A DNA stretch of 64,000 bases from Nocardia carnea NBRC 14403 (GCF_000308515.1 NZ_BAFV01000057.1:83923-147922), one strand, 5' to 3'. Positions 37,412-46,273 are shown, counted from the first letter of the stretch. The notes: a model not told the origin generated them from the letters alone. Made by a program: numbers and translations.

Positions 37412-38026
37412 TCAGTGGCCGTCCAGTAGGCCGCGCCGGAGTAGGCGCTGATTCGCGGCGCTGCGTTCGGCCAGTACCGCGGGCTCGAACAGATCCTCGC
37501 CCCATATCTGCGCAAGGGCCGGTTCCAGCAATAATGGGCCGAGGATCAGGAACAGTGTCTGCAAGGCGGCCCAGCGCCGATCCTCGGGAGATATATCGCC
37601 GGGATGCGCGAGGAGCCGTTCCACTTCCCGTTCGGCACCGTCGGCCAGCCGTTTCAGCAGTTCGGCCGCGCGCCGGTCACCGTCGAGCAGAACACGCCTG
37701 AGGTAGCGGCGTCGTTCCTTGTCGGCACCGAATACCAGGGCTGCCGCACGGCCGGCTTCTGCCAGGCTGCCGTGCTCGGCACCTTCCTCCCGGGCATCGG
37801 CGAGCGCCCGTCCGAACGAACCGAGGAGTTCCGCGTCCACGGCGTCGCGCAAACCTGTTTTGGACCCGAAATGGTAGCGCAACAGCGCGTGCGAGACATA
37901 CGCTTCGGCCGCGATCTGCCGCGTCGTGGTCGCGGCGTACCCCTGTTCGGCGAAGAGCCGGCGACCCGCGGCCAGTAGTGCCGCGCGCGCCTCGCCACGG
38001 TTCGGTCTGGGGTCGGTCCCGGTCAC
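37412..38026 (-). CDS. TetR-family regulator
   Basis: 204 residues from GTG 38026. The N-terminal HTH is AALLAAGRRLFAEQGYAATTTRQIAAEAYVSHALLRYHFGSK (continuous TetR_N pattern), with a divergent ligand-binding C-terminus. It lies 16 bp downstream of the acyltransferase gene on the same strand, so the two are likely one operon. The twin palindromes at the acyltransferase start are its probable operators (inference). Confidence 0.9.
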   Translation of the reverse strand: MTGTDPRPNRGEARAALLAAGRRLFAEQGYAATTTRQIAAEAYVSHALLRYHFGSKTGLRDAVDAELLGSFGRALADAREEGAEHGSLAEAGRAAALVFGADKERRRYLRRVLLDGDRRAAELLKRLADGAEREVERLLAHPGDISPEDRRWAALQTLFLILGPLLLEPALAQIWGEDLFEPAVLAERSAANQRLLRRGLLDGH

Positions 38027-38042
38027 CGGTCGAGATTAGCGA

Positions 38043-39260
38043 TCAGAGGATGGTGCGCACCACCGGCGTCCTGCGCAGTACGAGTGCGGCGGCCACGCTG
38101 AACACACAGGCCAGCCCACCCACGACCAGGAAACGCCCGGTGGCATCCAGTGTCCAGTTCCGCACCGAATATTGCAGGCCGACGACGATGGGCAGGTGCA
38201 CGAGGTAAATCGCGAATGTGGCCTGGGCGGTGGAGCGTTGCAGGTCACTGGTTCCGCCATTCCGATCGCGAAAGAAGACGAGCAGGCCGAGTGCGTAGCC
38301 GACGCAGAGCACGGTCTCGTAGCCGGCCCATGCGAATTGACCCGTTTCCGCACCGCCCCATGCGAAGTAACCCGTGAGTTCGTCGCGGAACACGAGGTAC
38401 AGGACCGTGAGCGCTACCGCCGCCGCGAGCCAGGAGTAGGCCACGCGAGCACGCAGCGTCGTCAGCCAGCCGCGCCGGAAGGCCATGACTCCGGCGATGA
38501 CAAAGGGGATGTGCTGAGCGAGATCCGCCGGTTCGGTCTGGATGATCTCGGCAACCGGCAGCCATTGATCGACCGGGTAACGGATCCGCAGTAGTGCCGT
38601 ACCGACGGCTACCGTGGCGGCGAACGCGAACACACCGAGGCCGCTCACTTGCTCCGGTGCCGCGCGAGGAGGCGGGGTCCGGGGCAGGTTGCGCCGGGAG
38701 CGGACCGTCTCGGCGGCAACCCGCCAGAAGAGGTAGGCCAGCGAGTAAACCAGCAGGTGCTGGATGAACCAGAGGTGCCCGAACTGCCGGTCCGGCCATA
38801 TCGGTCCGCTCCAGCCCCTGGGCTCCTCGCCGTTTCCGAGGTAGACGTTCCAGTAATAGTCGCCGAATCCGATATGCCCGTGGGGCCGGAACTCGAGGTA
38901 GTGGGCGTACATGAGCACCGGAATCACCAGGAAGAAGCCGATCACGATCGGTCCACCGAGTTTCGTCAGCCTCGTCCGGAGAAATGGGCGATGCCTGCGC
39001 CGGTCTACCGCGGGCGGCAGGACATAGGCGGCGATGAAGAAGAAGAGGCTCATCTTGAACGGCGCATTGAGCACGGCGAAGTCCTCGATCCACTGCGCTT
39101 TCGACAGGCTCTCGACGTACCACCAGTCCGCCGGACCGTAGGGCTGGGCCGCGTGATGCAGGATGACCAGCACCGATAGGGCGATTCGGATCGAGTCGAG
39201 GTAGTGCAGCCGGTCCGGTGATGCGCCGACCTCGGGCACCGGCACTGTTCCTGTCCGCAT
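38043..39260 (-). CDS. Acyltransferase 3 family membrane protein
   Basis: 405 residues and about ten membrane helices. Family features: DSIRIALSVLVILHHAAQPYG (conserved His after the first helix), FFFIAAYVLPP, RTRLTKLGGPIVIGFF and FGHLWFIQHLLVYSLAYLFW. These O-acyltransferases modify surface sugars, lipids or small molecules. ATG 39260 falls inside the spacer of a palindrome; a GTG 15 nt downstream (VPVPEVGAS) would keep the operator upstream of translation. Confidence 0.88.
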   Translation of the reverse strand: MRTGTVPVPEVGASPDRLHYLDSIRIALSVLVILHHAAQPYGPADWWYVESLSKAQWIEDFAVLNAPFKMSLFFFIAAYVLPPAVDRRRHRPFLRTRLTKLGGPIVIGFFLVIPVLMYAHYLEFRPHGHIGFGDYYWNVYLGNGEEPRGWSGPIWPDRQFGHLWFIQHLLVYSLAYLFWRVAAETVRSRRNLPRTPPPRAAPEQVSGLGVFAFAATVAVGTALLRIRYPVDQWLPVAEIIQTEPADLAQHIPFVIAGVMAFRRGWLTTLRARVAYSWLAAAVALTVLYLVFRDELTGYFAWGGAETGQFAWAGYETVLCVGYALGLLVFFRDRNGGTSDLQRSTAQATFAIYLVHLPIVVGLQYSVRNWTLDATGRFLVVGGLACVFSVAAALVLRRTPVVRTIL

Positions 39261-39273
39261 GGACAGGAACAGT
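39244..39273. promoter_or_regulatory. Operator palindrome 1 at acyltransferase start
   Basis: Perfect 13-bp inverted repeat: ACTGTTCCTGTCC and GGACAGGAACAGT separated by GCAT, overlapping the predicted start codon. Confidence 0.75.
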
Positions 39274-39285
39274 ATGATGCCCTCC

Positions 39286-39311
39286 CATTCCTGTCCAGGT
39301 GGACAGGAATG
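39286..39311. promoter_or_regulatory. Operator palindrome 2 upstream of acyltransferase
   Basis: Perfect 11-bp inverted repeat: CATTCCTGTCC and GGACAGGAATG separated by AGGT. The core TTCCTGTCC-N4-GGACAGGAA is shared with palindrome 1; the centres are 40 bp apart. Confidence 0.75.
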
Positions 39312-39354
39312 GACGCCCAGCAGCGCGGCGCAGCCGTCACTCGGGTCGCGTGGC

Positions 39355-39740
39355 TCAAACGGCGGGCTCTACCCGGACCTGTATCGCCCCCGAGTTCTGC
39401 AACGCCTGATGAATACCCCGGTAGGCGACGTGCTCGCGGCGGCGGGCGGCGAGCGAACCTACCGCCGCGCAATCCGCGCATCACTCGGCCACCCACTCAC
39501 CGACCCCGAGTTGCACCAACTGTGGCTGCCACCTCCACCGGTAACGGGATACACGTTCAGCGCAATCTCATGCGCTACCTCGACGAACGGAAGACGAACG
39601 CGGGCCGGTGGACAGCAGCGCTCGAGTCCTACACCGGGCCGATGCTGCTCCTCTGAGGTCCCATGGACGAAAACAGTGGCGGACATATTGGCAGTCATCG
39701 CCGGGCAGATGCGATTCCTGGCAGCCCGGCAACCCATCCC
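39355..39740 (+). pseudogene. Alpha/beta-hydrolase fragment with frameshift and nonsense codon
   Basis: One frame encodes SNGGLYPDLYRPRVLQRLM, a cap-region motif of alpha/beta hydrolases, through HPLTDPELHQLWL at about 39525. The product continues in another frame as HVQRNLMRYLDERKTN, AALESYTGPMLLL, then TGA (39654-39656, where relatives have Trp), then GPMDENSGGHIG. The N-terminal half with the nucleophile is absent. A decayed 3' remnant, sandwiched between the operator region and an intact hydrolase gene. Confidence 0.65.
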
Positions 39741-39773
39741 ACAGCCGCCGATACCCGACCCCGCACAGCGGCG

Positions 39774-39816
39774 GTCAATTCAGGTTGACAAGCCGCTATC
39801 GTCAACTTAAATTGAC
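39774..39816 (+). promoter_or_regulatory. Twin operator and promoter of the alpha/beta-hydrolase gene
   Basis: A sigma-A-like promoter is visible: TTGACA at 39785-39790, 17 bp, TAAATT at 39808-39813. Two copies of GTCAA-N6-TTGAC overlap it, at 39774-39789 (-35 side) and 39801-39816 (-10 side), centres 27 bp apart. ATG 39820 lies 6 nt after the -10, so the mRNA is probably leaderless. Confidence 0.65.
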
Positions 39817-39819
39817 TTC

Positions 39820-40611
39820 ATGGTGGATAGGGAGCCCACGAGAGTCGCAACACCGAGAATGATCGATACGGGACATCATTTGCTGCGCGCGAGGATCCGC
39901 GGCAGCGGCCCAACCGTGATCCTGGAATGCGGCGGCGCCGGAGAGGGCGTCGAGGGCTGGGGCGAGGAACTCGAAGCCGCGCTGGCCGCGCGGGCGACCG
40001 TGATCACCTACGACCGCGCCGGGGTCGGCGGATCGACCGGAACGCAGGCACGCACGATCACGGAAATGGCCGAAGATCTGCACCGGCTCGCTGTCGTCCT
40101 GGATGCGGAACTACCCGCGGTATTCGTGGGCTGGTCCTACGGCGGGCTCGTCACTCAGATGTACGCCCTGCGTCATCCCGGAAACGTGGCGGGCCTGGTC
40201 TTCGTGGACCCGACCGCGACGCGGGAGCCACCGGGCTCGGCCCTCGCCCGAAAGGCATCTTTCGCGCTCGCACCGCTCCTGTTGCGGCTGAGTGCGCCGT
40301 TCACCGGGAAGAACGCGCGGTCACTACGCAGCTTGGCGACAACACTGGACGGTATGCAGAATGCTGTACAGGAGGTAGCGGAAGCACGCCGGCACAGCAA
40401 CTTTCCCGCCGTCCCGCTACGCGTCGTCACCGCCGGTAAACGCCCCAGGATGCCGGCGGCACAGCTGGCACACCTCGACGCCGATCACCGGGCCCTGGCC
40501 GGGCAATCACCGTACGGGCAGATATCGGTCGCCGAGCACGCCGGTCACCGGATTCCGATCGAACAACCCACTGCCATCGTCGAAGCGGTCGAGGCCGTGC
40601 TCGGACGTTGA
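39820..40611 (+). CDS. Alpha/beta-hydrolase
   Basis: 263 residues. Nucleophile elbow VGWSYGGLVTQ, oxyanion region ILECGGAG, acid near the LAHLDADHRAL segment and the C-terminal catalytic His in AEHAGHRIP. The substrate is unknown. ATG 39820 sits directly after the promoter (leaderless); an alternative ATG at 39859 (MIDTGHHLL) would give a short leader. The gene lies tail to tail with a lipase gene. Confidence 0.88.
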   Translation: MVDREPTRVATPRMIDTGHHLLRARIRGSGPTVILECGGAGEGVEGWGEELEAALAARATVITYDRAGVGGSTGTQARTITEMAEDLHRLAVVLDAELPAVFVGWSYGGLVTQMYALRHPGNVAGLVFVDPTATREPPGSALARKASFALAPLLLRLSAPFTGKNARSLRSLATTLDGMQNAVQEVAEARRHSNFPAVPLRVVTAGKRPRMPAAQLAHLDADHRALAGQSPYGQISVAEHAGHRIPIEQPTAIVEAVEAVLGR

Positions 40612-40638
40612 GAAACGGCCGAGCCGGGTAGCCGGCCT

Positions 40639-42030
40639 CTACCCGCATTCGTCGGAGGCCGGTTCGCCGCGTAGCCGGGCGTCGAGCCAGGCGAAGGAAC
40701 CGGGGAAACCGGTGCCGAGGCCGGTCACATGCTCACCGGGTTCGCTGCGGAACACCGCGGGAACGCCACGTGCGCACTGCTGCCGGTAGAGCACACGAGC
40801 TCCTTCGATGGGTATCCACAGATCGTGCGCCGCGTGATAGATGTACAGCGGCGCCCCGGACTTGTGGTCGCTCAGGTCTGTGCGCGCGAAGACCTCTTCG
40901 GCGATATCGCTGTCGAGCGGGTTGGCGATGTTCGCGGCCACATCGATCGGAATCCCGACCACGCCCATCGGGCCCGCGACTTCCCCGCAGGCGTTCTTGA
41001 TGGGAGAGGTCGCCGCCCACTGCGCCAGGTTGTTCAGGTGCCCCAGGATTTCGGGATGCTCACGGGCCATCGCGAGCACGACGACCAGGAGGACCCCGGA
41101 AGCGAAATTGCCGTTGAATCGGTCGGCGATATCGCGGTTGTCGGTGACGAGCCCGCCGGTGCTCACACCGACGACGACGTCGGTCAGGTCCGGCGCGTAT
41201 TCGTCGAGCAGCATGGCCGTCGCATAGGAGGCGATCCCGCCGCCGGAGTATCCGCCGACGGCGACACGGCTGTCGGCGAATTCGGCCCCCGGTAGCGACC
41301 GGACGGCGCGGATCCCGTCGAGGATGACCTGTCCGGCGACATTGGGTTCCGCATAGGCCATCCAGGGCCCCTCGTGATCAGGGATCAGGACCGCGTAGCC
41401 CCGGCTCAGGGCCGTGGCGGCGGTCGGCGGGAACGCATCGGTGGCGCTGCTTCCACTCACGTTACCGCCGCTGAGCAGACCGTGTGCCAGCACGTAACCG
41501 GGTGTGCAACGCTTGCCCAGAGAGTTGATCGGCCGGGCGTCGACCAGGACAGGCCGGGTGCCGGGCCCGGTCCATGCGGTGGGTGGTGTCACCAATGTTG
41601 CCGTGCCATAGGAGGGTTCGCCGTTCGCGGAGGTCGAACGGTATTTCAGCAACTGTGCGCGGCCGACGGGCGCGCCGATCACCTCACCTGCCGTAGCGGT
41701 CACATCGCGCTGCTCGAGGATATCGCCGGGTTTCGAATCACCCAGCCTCTCCGGCCATGTATCGAAGAGCGAATCGCCGGTCGGCGAGGACTGCACCGCG
41801 CGCCACAGTGCTGCGAGTTCGGGGGACATATCGGCGTGCGATGGCGCTGCGGCCGGCGCTATAGGTGGTGCGGGTATCACCTCATCGATCTGTTCCTGCA
41901 GTTCGGACGGTGTCGCCGGTTCGGCGGCGGCAGAATGCTGTCCGGTCAGCAGCAGGCAACCGATCGTGCTCGTGATCATCAGCATGCGTAACGACCGCCC
42001 GCGAGAGAGCCGCGCATGTCGATTGTTCAT
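40639..42030 (-). CDS. Secretory lipase (LIP family), copy 1
   Basis: 463 residues from ATG 42030. A Sec signal peptide (RMLMITSTIGCLLLTGQHSAAA) is followed by the secreted LIP-family lipase domain: LKYRSTSANGEPS, LIPDHEGPWMAYAEP, nucleophile elbow GGYSGGGIASYATAMLLDEYAP, and late acid/His in HAAHDLWIP and GEHVTGLG. It is divergent from a clear paralogue at 42310. Probably acts on exogenous triacylglycerol or esters. Confidence 0.9.
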   Translation of the reverse strand: MNNRHARLSRGRSLRMLMITSTIGCLLLTGQHSAAAEPATPSELQEQIDEVIPAPPIAPAAAPSHADMSPELAALWRAVQSSPTGDSLFDTWPERLGDSKPGDILEQRDVTATAGEVIGAPVGRAQLLKYRSTSANGEPSYGTATLVTPPTAWTGPGTRPVLVDARPINSLGKRCTPGYVLAHGLLSGGNVSGSSATDAFPPTAATALSRGYAVLIPDHEGPWMAYAEPNVAGQVILDGIRAVRSLPGAEFADSRVAVGGYSGGGIASYATAMLLDEYAPDLTDVVVGVSTGGLVTDNRDIADRFNGNFASGVLLVVVLAMAREHPEILGHLNNLAQWAATSPIKNACGEVAGPMGVVGIPIDVAANIANPLDSDIAEEVFARTDLSDHKSGAPLYIYHAAHDLWIPIEGARVLYRQQCARGVPAVFRSEPGEHVTGLGTGFPGSFAWLDARLRGEPASDECG

Positions 42031-42309
42031 TGCACATCCTTCAGCGATCGGTGAACAGGTCCGCGACAACAGGCATTTCGGGCAGCCTTGTTGATCGATG
42101 CCGACTCGTCGCCGAACGCTGTGACGCATGTGCGTTTCGAGCAGCGCAGCTATTCTACTGATCTTGGTCCGGTCGGCACCGTGGCGAAAACCACAGGCTG
42201 CACGGATGATTCACTGTGAGATTGCACCGATCTCGCGCCTCGGTTTGCGGCTCGTCGGAGGCGGCTGCCGATACTGGTGCGAGTGTGGTGAACAGAGGGT
42301 GAGGTACGC

Positions 42310-43644
42310 GTGAAGTCGCTTCTGGCGATCATGGTTACGGTGTTTGTCGGTTGTGCTTCGCTGGGCGGGCACGCCCACGCGGATCCCTCGACAGAGCCGG
42401 TAGGGCCGAATCCGTCACCTATGCAGGAGTGGATCGACAACACGATCCCGGCTCCACCACAATTCACAGGTGACGAACCCGACGAGACGCTGTGGCGGGG
42501 GGTTCTGCCGTCGGCGGTCGACGACCCGATCTTCGACACCTGGCCCACCGACCTCGCTGAACTGACCCCCGGCCAGATCATCGAAACGCGTGACATCACG
42601 GCAACTGCCGCCCTGCGCATGGCGACCCCCATCGCCCGGGCAACATTGTTGAAGTTCCGGTCCACCTCCGCCACGGGTGGTCCTTCTTTCGGTACCGCGA
42701 CATTGATCGTCCCGGCGACCGAATGGACCGGCCCCGGGCCGCGCCCGGTGGAGGTGAACGCGATGCCGATCAATTCGCTCGGTACGCACTGCACCCCCGG
42801 CTTCCAGTTGTCGCACGATCTCCTGGATCGGCCGAACGGCGATTTCCCGGTCTTCCTGCCGTCGGTGTGGTGGGCGCTGAGCAAGGGATACGCGGTCCTC
42901 ATGCCGGACCACGAGGGCCCGTTGATGGCCTACGCCGAGCCCAATATCGCCGGACACGTGATGCTCGATTCGATTCGCGCTGTCCGCGCCCACGAACCGG
43001 CCGAATTCGGTGACAGCCGCTACGTGGCCGTCGGCTATTCCGGTGGCGCCATCGCCGCCTACGCGACGGCGATGCTGCTCGACGAGTACGCACCGGAACT
43101 GGCGGATTCGCTGGTGGGCGCGGCGGCAGGTGGCCTGGTCACCGACAATGCGAACGTCGCCCACCAGTTCAACGGCAATATCTCGTCCGGGATCCTCTTG
43201 ACAGTAGCGCTGGCCGTTTCGCGGGAACGTCCCGAAATCCTGCAGCACATGAACCATCTCGGGCAATGGGTCGCCTCCTCACCGCTGCGTGATATCTGCG
43301 GCGACACCTCCGGACCGCTCGGTGTGGTCGGCATTCCGATCGATGTCGCGGCGAACACCGCGAACGCACTCGACACCCCGTTCGCCGCGAAGGTGTTCGA
43401 GCAGCTGGACTTGACAGACCGGACGTCGACGGTGCCGCTGTTCATCTACCACGGCTTGCACGATCCGTGGATTCCGCTCGACGACGCCGAGCGCATGTAT
43501 CGCCAACAGTGCGATCGCGGTGTTCCCGGCGTGTTCCGGGTGGTCGGCGGCGAGCACCTGCTCGGTTACGTCAGCGGTTATCCCGAACTCAGCGGCTGGA
43601 TCGACGGGCGCCTGCGTGGCGACCCGGCGCCGAACGAGTGCTGA
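42310..43644 (+). CDS. Secretory lipase (LIP family), copy 2
   Basis: 444 residues from GTG 42310 (MKSLLAIMVTVFVGCASLGGHAHA signal region in two short parts: hydrophobic core then AHA cleavage-like site). The nucleophile elbow is VGYSGGAIAAYATAML; LMPDHEGPLMAYAEPNIAG and YHGLHDPWIPLDDAE match copy 1 throughout. The GAGGT before the start is a good Shine-Dalgarno. The divergent arrangement with copy 1 suggests duplication by inversion or an ancient pair. Confidence 0.9.
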   Translation: MKSLLAIMVTVFVGCASLGGHAHADPSTEPVGPNPSPMQEWIDNTIPAPPQFTGDEPDETLWRGVLPSAVDDPIFDTWPTDLAELTPGQIIETRDITATAALRMATPIARATLLKFRSTSATGGPSFGTATLIVPATEWTGPGPRPVEVNAMPINSLGTHCTPGFQLSHDLLDRPNGDFPVFLPSVWWALSKGYAVLMPDHEGPLMAYAEPNIAGHVMLDSIRAVRAHEPAEFGDSRYVAVGYSGGAIAAYATAMLLDEYAPELADSLVGAAAGGLVTDNANVAHQFNGNISSGILLTVALAVSRERPEILQHMNHLGQWVASSPLRDICGDTSGPLGVVGIPIDVAANTANALDTPFAAKVFEQLDLTDRTSTVPLFIYHGLHDPWIPLDDAERMYRQQCDRGVPGVFRVVGGEHLLGYVSGYPELSGWIDGRLRGDPAPNEC

Positions 43645-43738
43645 ACAACTGTCCCGGGGCGGTGCGCGTTTCAGGGGTGCGGTCGTGCGGCCCGACCCGT
43701 AACCAGGTGACACCTGTGTCGTCTTCTACTGTGCACCT

Positions 43739-44137
43739 GTGATCAGAACCGCCGCGCTTGCCCATATTCGTGACCGTCGGCTGATCCAGACCCGTTCGGT
43801 CGGAAAGTCCGTTTTCTACATGGCGGGCGGCAAGATCGATGCCGGCGAGACAGCGCTACAGGCGCTGCACCGGGAGATCCGGGAGGAGCTGGGGGTCGGG
43901 GTCGCCGAGGTCAGCGAACTGGGTGTTTTCCGGGCAGAGGCGTACGGCCACGCGAGCGGAACCCAGTTGCATATGACCTGCTTTCTCGCCGAGGTCACCG
44001 ACGAGCCGAGGCCCACCGGGGAGATCGCGGAGTTCCGGTATTTCAGCGGTGGCGAGTACGCGGCCATGCCCGAGGTCGCGCCGGGGTCACTGATGGTGTT
44101 CCGGCATCTGCACCGACTCGGGCTGCTCGACTGGTAG
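43739..44137 (+). CDS. NUDIX hydrolase
   Basis: 132 residues. The Nudix box is complete: GGKIDAGETALQALHREI then REELGV. Residues for pyrophosphate hydrolysis are intact; the substrate (dNTP, ADP-ribose or other) is not evident. GTG 43739 is the start. Confidence 0.92.
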   Translation: MIRTAALAHIRDRRLIQTRSVGKSVFYMAGGKIDAGETALQALHREIREELGVGVAEVSELGVFRAEAYGHASGTQLHMTCFLAEVTDEPRPTGEIAEFRYFSGGEYAAMPEVAPGSLMVFRHLHRLGLLDW

Positions 44138-44184
44138 CCCCGGGTCCCGAGCCGGCATGAATCCGCCGGACGGGGCAGAGGCAG

Positions 44185-44487
44185 CTAGGGAGACCGCTCG
44201 GAATCGCTTGCGGCACCGTTCGAAGACTCTTCGGTCCGGCGCGCCGCGCCGGGGTCGGTACCCTCGTCGGCCGCCTGGTCCGGTTCGGGATGTTCGGGTT
44301 CGAAGGTTTCCGGCAGGTTCTTCAGATGTTGGTTCATCGAGCGGACCAGCAGGAACGTCCCGGCGAGCAGGATCAGCACCACCGCCAGGCCGAGCGGGGA
44401 AGCCTTACCGAACTCCGGGCCGGTGGGGGTGCCCGGGGTCTGCGCCAGCACCTCAGAGGCGAATACGGAGAGTTGCGTCACGATCAT
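44185..44487 (-). CDS. Small single-span membrane protein (Rv1083-like)
   Basis: 100 residues. One transmembrane helix (LGLAVVLILLAGTFLLV, about 33-49) followed by a short basic turn (RSMNQHLKNLPETFE) and an acidic disordered tail. It overlaps the mca stop by 1 nt or so, as Rv1083 follows mca in M. tuberculosis. Function unknown; an operon link to mycothiol detoxification is suggested by conserved order. Confidence 0.8.
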   Translation of the reverse strand: MIVTQLSVFASEVLAQTPGTPTGPEFGKASPLGLAVVLILLAGTFLLVRSMNQHLKNLPETFEPEHPEPDQAADEGTDPGAARRTEESSNGAASDSERSP

Positions 44488-45371
44488 CAGCGGTACTCAT
44501 CGGTGATGCCGGCGAACAGGTCCGTCTCCGGGATATCGGTGCGCACACGGGTACGGGCCAATTCGAACTCCTCGGTCGGCCACAACCGCTGCTGCATCTC
44601 TATCGGGACAGCGAAGAAGGCACCGTTGGGATCGATCTGGGTGGCGTGCGCGCGCAGGGCATCGTCGCGGCGCGGGAAGTATTTACCGCATTCCACCTGG
44701 GTGGTCACCCTGGCCATGATGTCGCCCCGTTCGACCGCGTACTTGCGGGAGCGGTCCAGCCATTCCTGCATCGGGAACGGTTCACCCATCCGGGCATACT
44801 CCTCGGCGAAAATCTCCATCCGCCGGATCGAGAACCCGTGGTCGTAGTACAGCTTCAACGGCGTCCACGGTTCTCCGGCATCCGGGAACTTCTCCGGATC
44901 ACCCGCGGCCTCGTACGCCGCCACCGACACCTCGTGGCAGCGGATGTGGTCGGGGTGCGGGTAGCCACCCATCTCGTCGTAGGTGGTGATCACATGGGGT
45001 TTGAATTCGCGGACCACCCGGACCAGTGCCTCGGTGGCCACCTCGAGCGGTACCAGGGCGAAGGAATCCTCGGGTAGCGGCGGCATGGGATCGCCCTCCG
45101 GCAGCCCCGAGTCGATGAAACCCAGCCAGGTCTGCCGCACGCCCAGGGCGGCGGCCGCGGCCGCCATCTCCTCGCGCCGGATCTCGTTCATCCGTTCCAG
45201 CACCCCGGGGGTGTCCATGGCAGGGTTGAGAATGCTGCCGCGTTCACCGCCGGTCAGCGTGACGACGAGGACGTCATTGCCCTCGTCGGCATAGCGGGCG
45301 GTGGTGGCACCGCCTTTGCTGGACTCGTCGTCGGGGTGGGCGTGCACCGCCATGAGGCGAAGGCCACTCAC
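44487..45371 (-). CDS. mca: Mycothiol S-conjugate amidase Mca
   Basis: Zinc amidase that cleaves mycothiol conjugates of electrophiles, releasing mercapturic acids for export. The 294-residue product starts GTG 45371 (VSGLRLMAVHAHPDDESSKG) with zinc ligands in AHPDDE and YPHPDHIRCHEV; the GGERGSILNP segment is also typical. Length and synteny favour Mca over the related MshB deacetylase. Detoxification context fits. Confidence 0.95.
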   Translation of the reverse strand: MSGLRLMAVHAHPDDESSKGGATTARYADEGNDVLVVTLTGGERGSILNPAMDTPGVLERMNEIRREEMAAAAAALGVRQTWLGFIDSGLPEGDPMPPLPEDSFALVPLEVATEALVRVVREFKPHVITTYDEMGGYPHPDHIRCHEVSVAAYEAAGDPEKFPDAGEPWTPLKLYYDHGFSIRRMEIFAEEYARMGEPFPMQEWLDRSRKYAVERGDIMARVTTQVECGKYFPRRDDALRAHATQIDPNGAFFAVPIEMQQRLWPTEEFELARTRVRTDIPETDLFAGITDEYR

Positions 45372-45474
45372 TTCTCGTTCACCGTCGCTCTCGGTCGCGG
45401 GTGTTCGGACTTCATTACCTATAGTTCCATCCGGACCCATTCTGTTCCGACCTACCCCCCGGGAGCACCTGATA

Positions 45475-45978
45475 ATGACCGAGCCCACGTCCGACCCCGG
45501 GCGCACCGACGCGGCGGATCCCGCCGGCGCCTCCCGCGGGGAGACCGGCGCGGGCAGTGACGACCACTACACCGACCGTTACGGCCGCACCCCGGACCCG
45601 AAACGATGGCGCCGAATGGGCGCGCTGCTCACCGGCGTAGTGGTCCTGGCGGGTATCGGGATCGCCTATGTGGGCTGGACGAAATTCGGACCGAAGGACA
45701 TCGAATCCGAACAGCTCGGCTATTCGGTGCTCGACGATTCCTCGGTGGAACTGCGGATCCGGCTCACCCGGTCCGACCCGTCGGTACCGGTGGTGTGCGT
45801 GGTCCGGGCCATGTCCCGCGACCTCGTCGAGATCGGCCGCCGCGAGGTCGTGATCGCCCCCTCGGGTGCGGAGCAGACAGTTCAGGTGAGCACCGTTATC
45901 GCGACGAGCGAGCCGCCTGCCTCGGCCGCGATCTACACCTGCACCGACAACGTGCCCGGGTATCTCAAAACCGAGTGA
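45475..45978 (+). CDS. DUF4307 membrane protein (Rv1081c-like)
   Basis: 167 residues. A disordered N-terminus, then RYGRTPDPKRWRRM and one transmembrane helix (GALLTGVVVLAGIGIAYVGW), then an extracytoplasmic DUF4307 domain (VELRIRLTRSDPSVPVVCVVRAMS; two cysteines). ATG 45475 is chosen by the family's usual short N-terminus. It is divergent from mca and upstream of greA, as in M. tuberculosis. Confidence 0.88.
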   Translation: MTEPTSDPGRTDAADPAGASRGETGAGSDDHYTDRYGRTPDPKRWRRMGALLTGVVVLAGIGIAYVGWTKFGPKDIESEQLGYSVLDDSSVELRIRLTRSDPSVPVVCVVRAMSRDLVEIGRREVVIAPSGAEQTVQVSTVIATSEPPASAAIYTCTDNVPGYLKTE

Positions 45979-46043
45979 ATTCGGCTCTCACACTGCGGAC
46001 CCTCCAGTAAAAACTCTCCGACCTGCATCTTTGTGATTCATGC

Positions 46044-46084
46044 TAAAATGGCTTCACACACGGTTCCGGGGCACGGAGCCGTGT
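46044..46084 (+). promoter_or_regulatory. greA promoter -10 and leader hairpin
   Basis: TGCTAAAAT at 46041-46049 is an extended -10-like element. Starting 9 nt later, ACACGGTTCCG (46058-46068) pairs with CGGAGCCGTGT (46074-46084) around GGGCA, 11 bp with one G-U pair. No T-run follows, and the start codon is about 190 nt away, so greA has a long structured leader. Confidence 0.5.
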
Positions 46085-46273
46085 TTGCTGCATTGGCGGC
46101 CGACGCGGTCGATGCCGGGAAGGCGAAAGGGTCCGGCATCAGGCTGTCGGGGTATTCGAACTTCCCGCAGATCGCGATAGCCGTCGGCTGAAGCATGCCT
46201 GCCTGCGGGTGGGTCGTGCGGCAGTGATCAGGAATCCCGGCCTGCCGGGGACAACTACTAGGGAGTGATCGAG

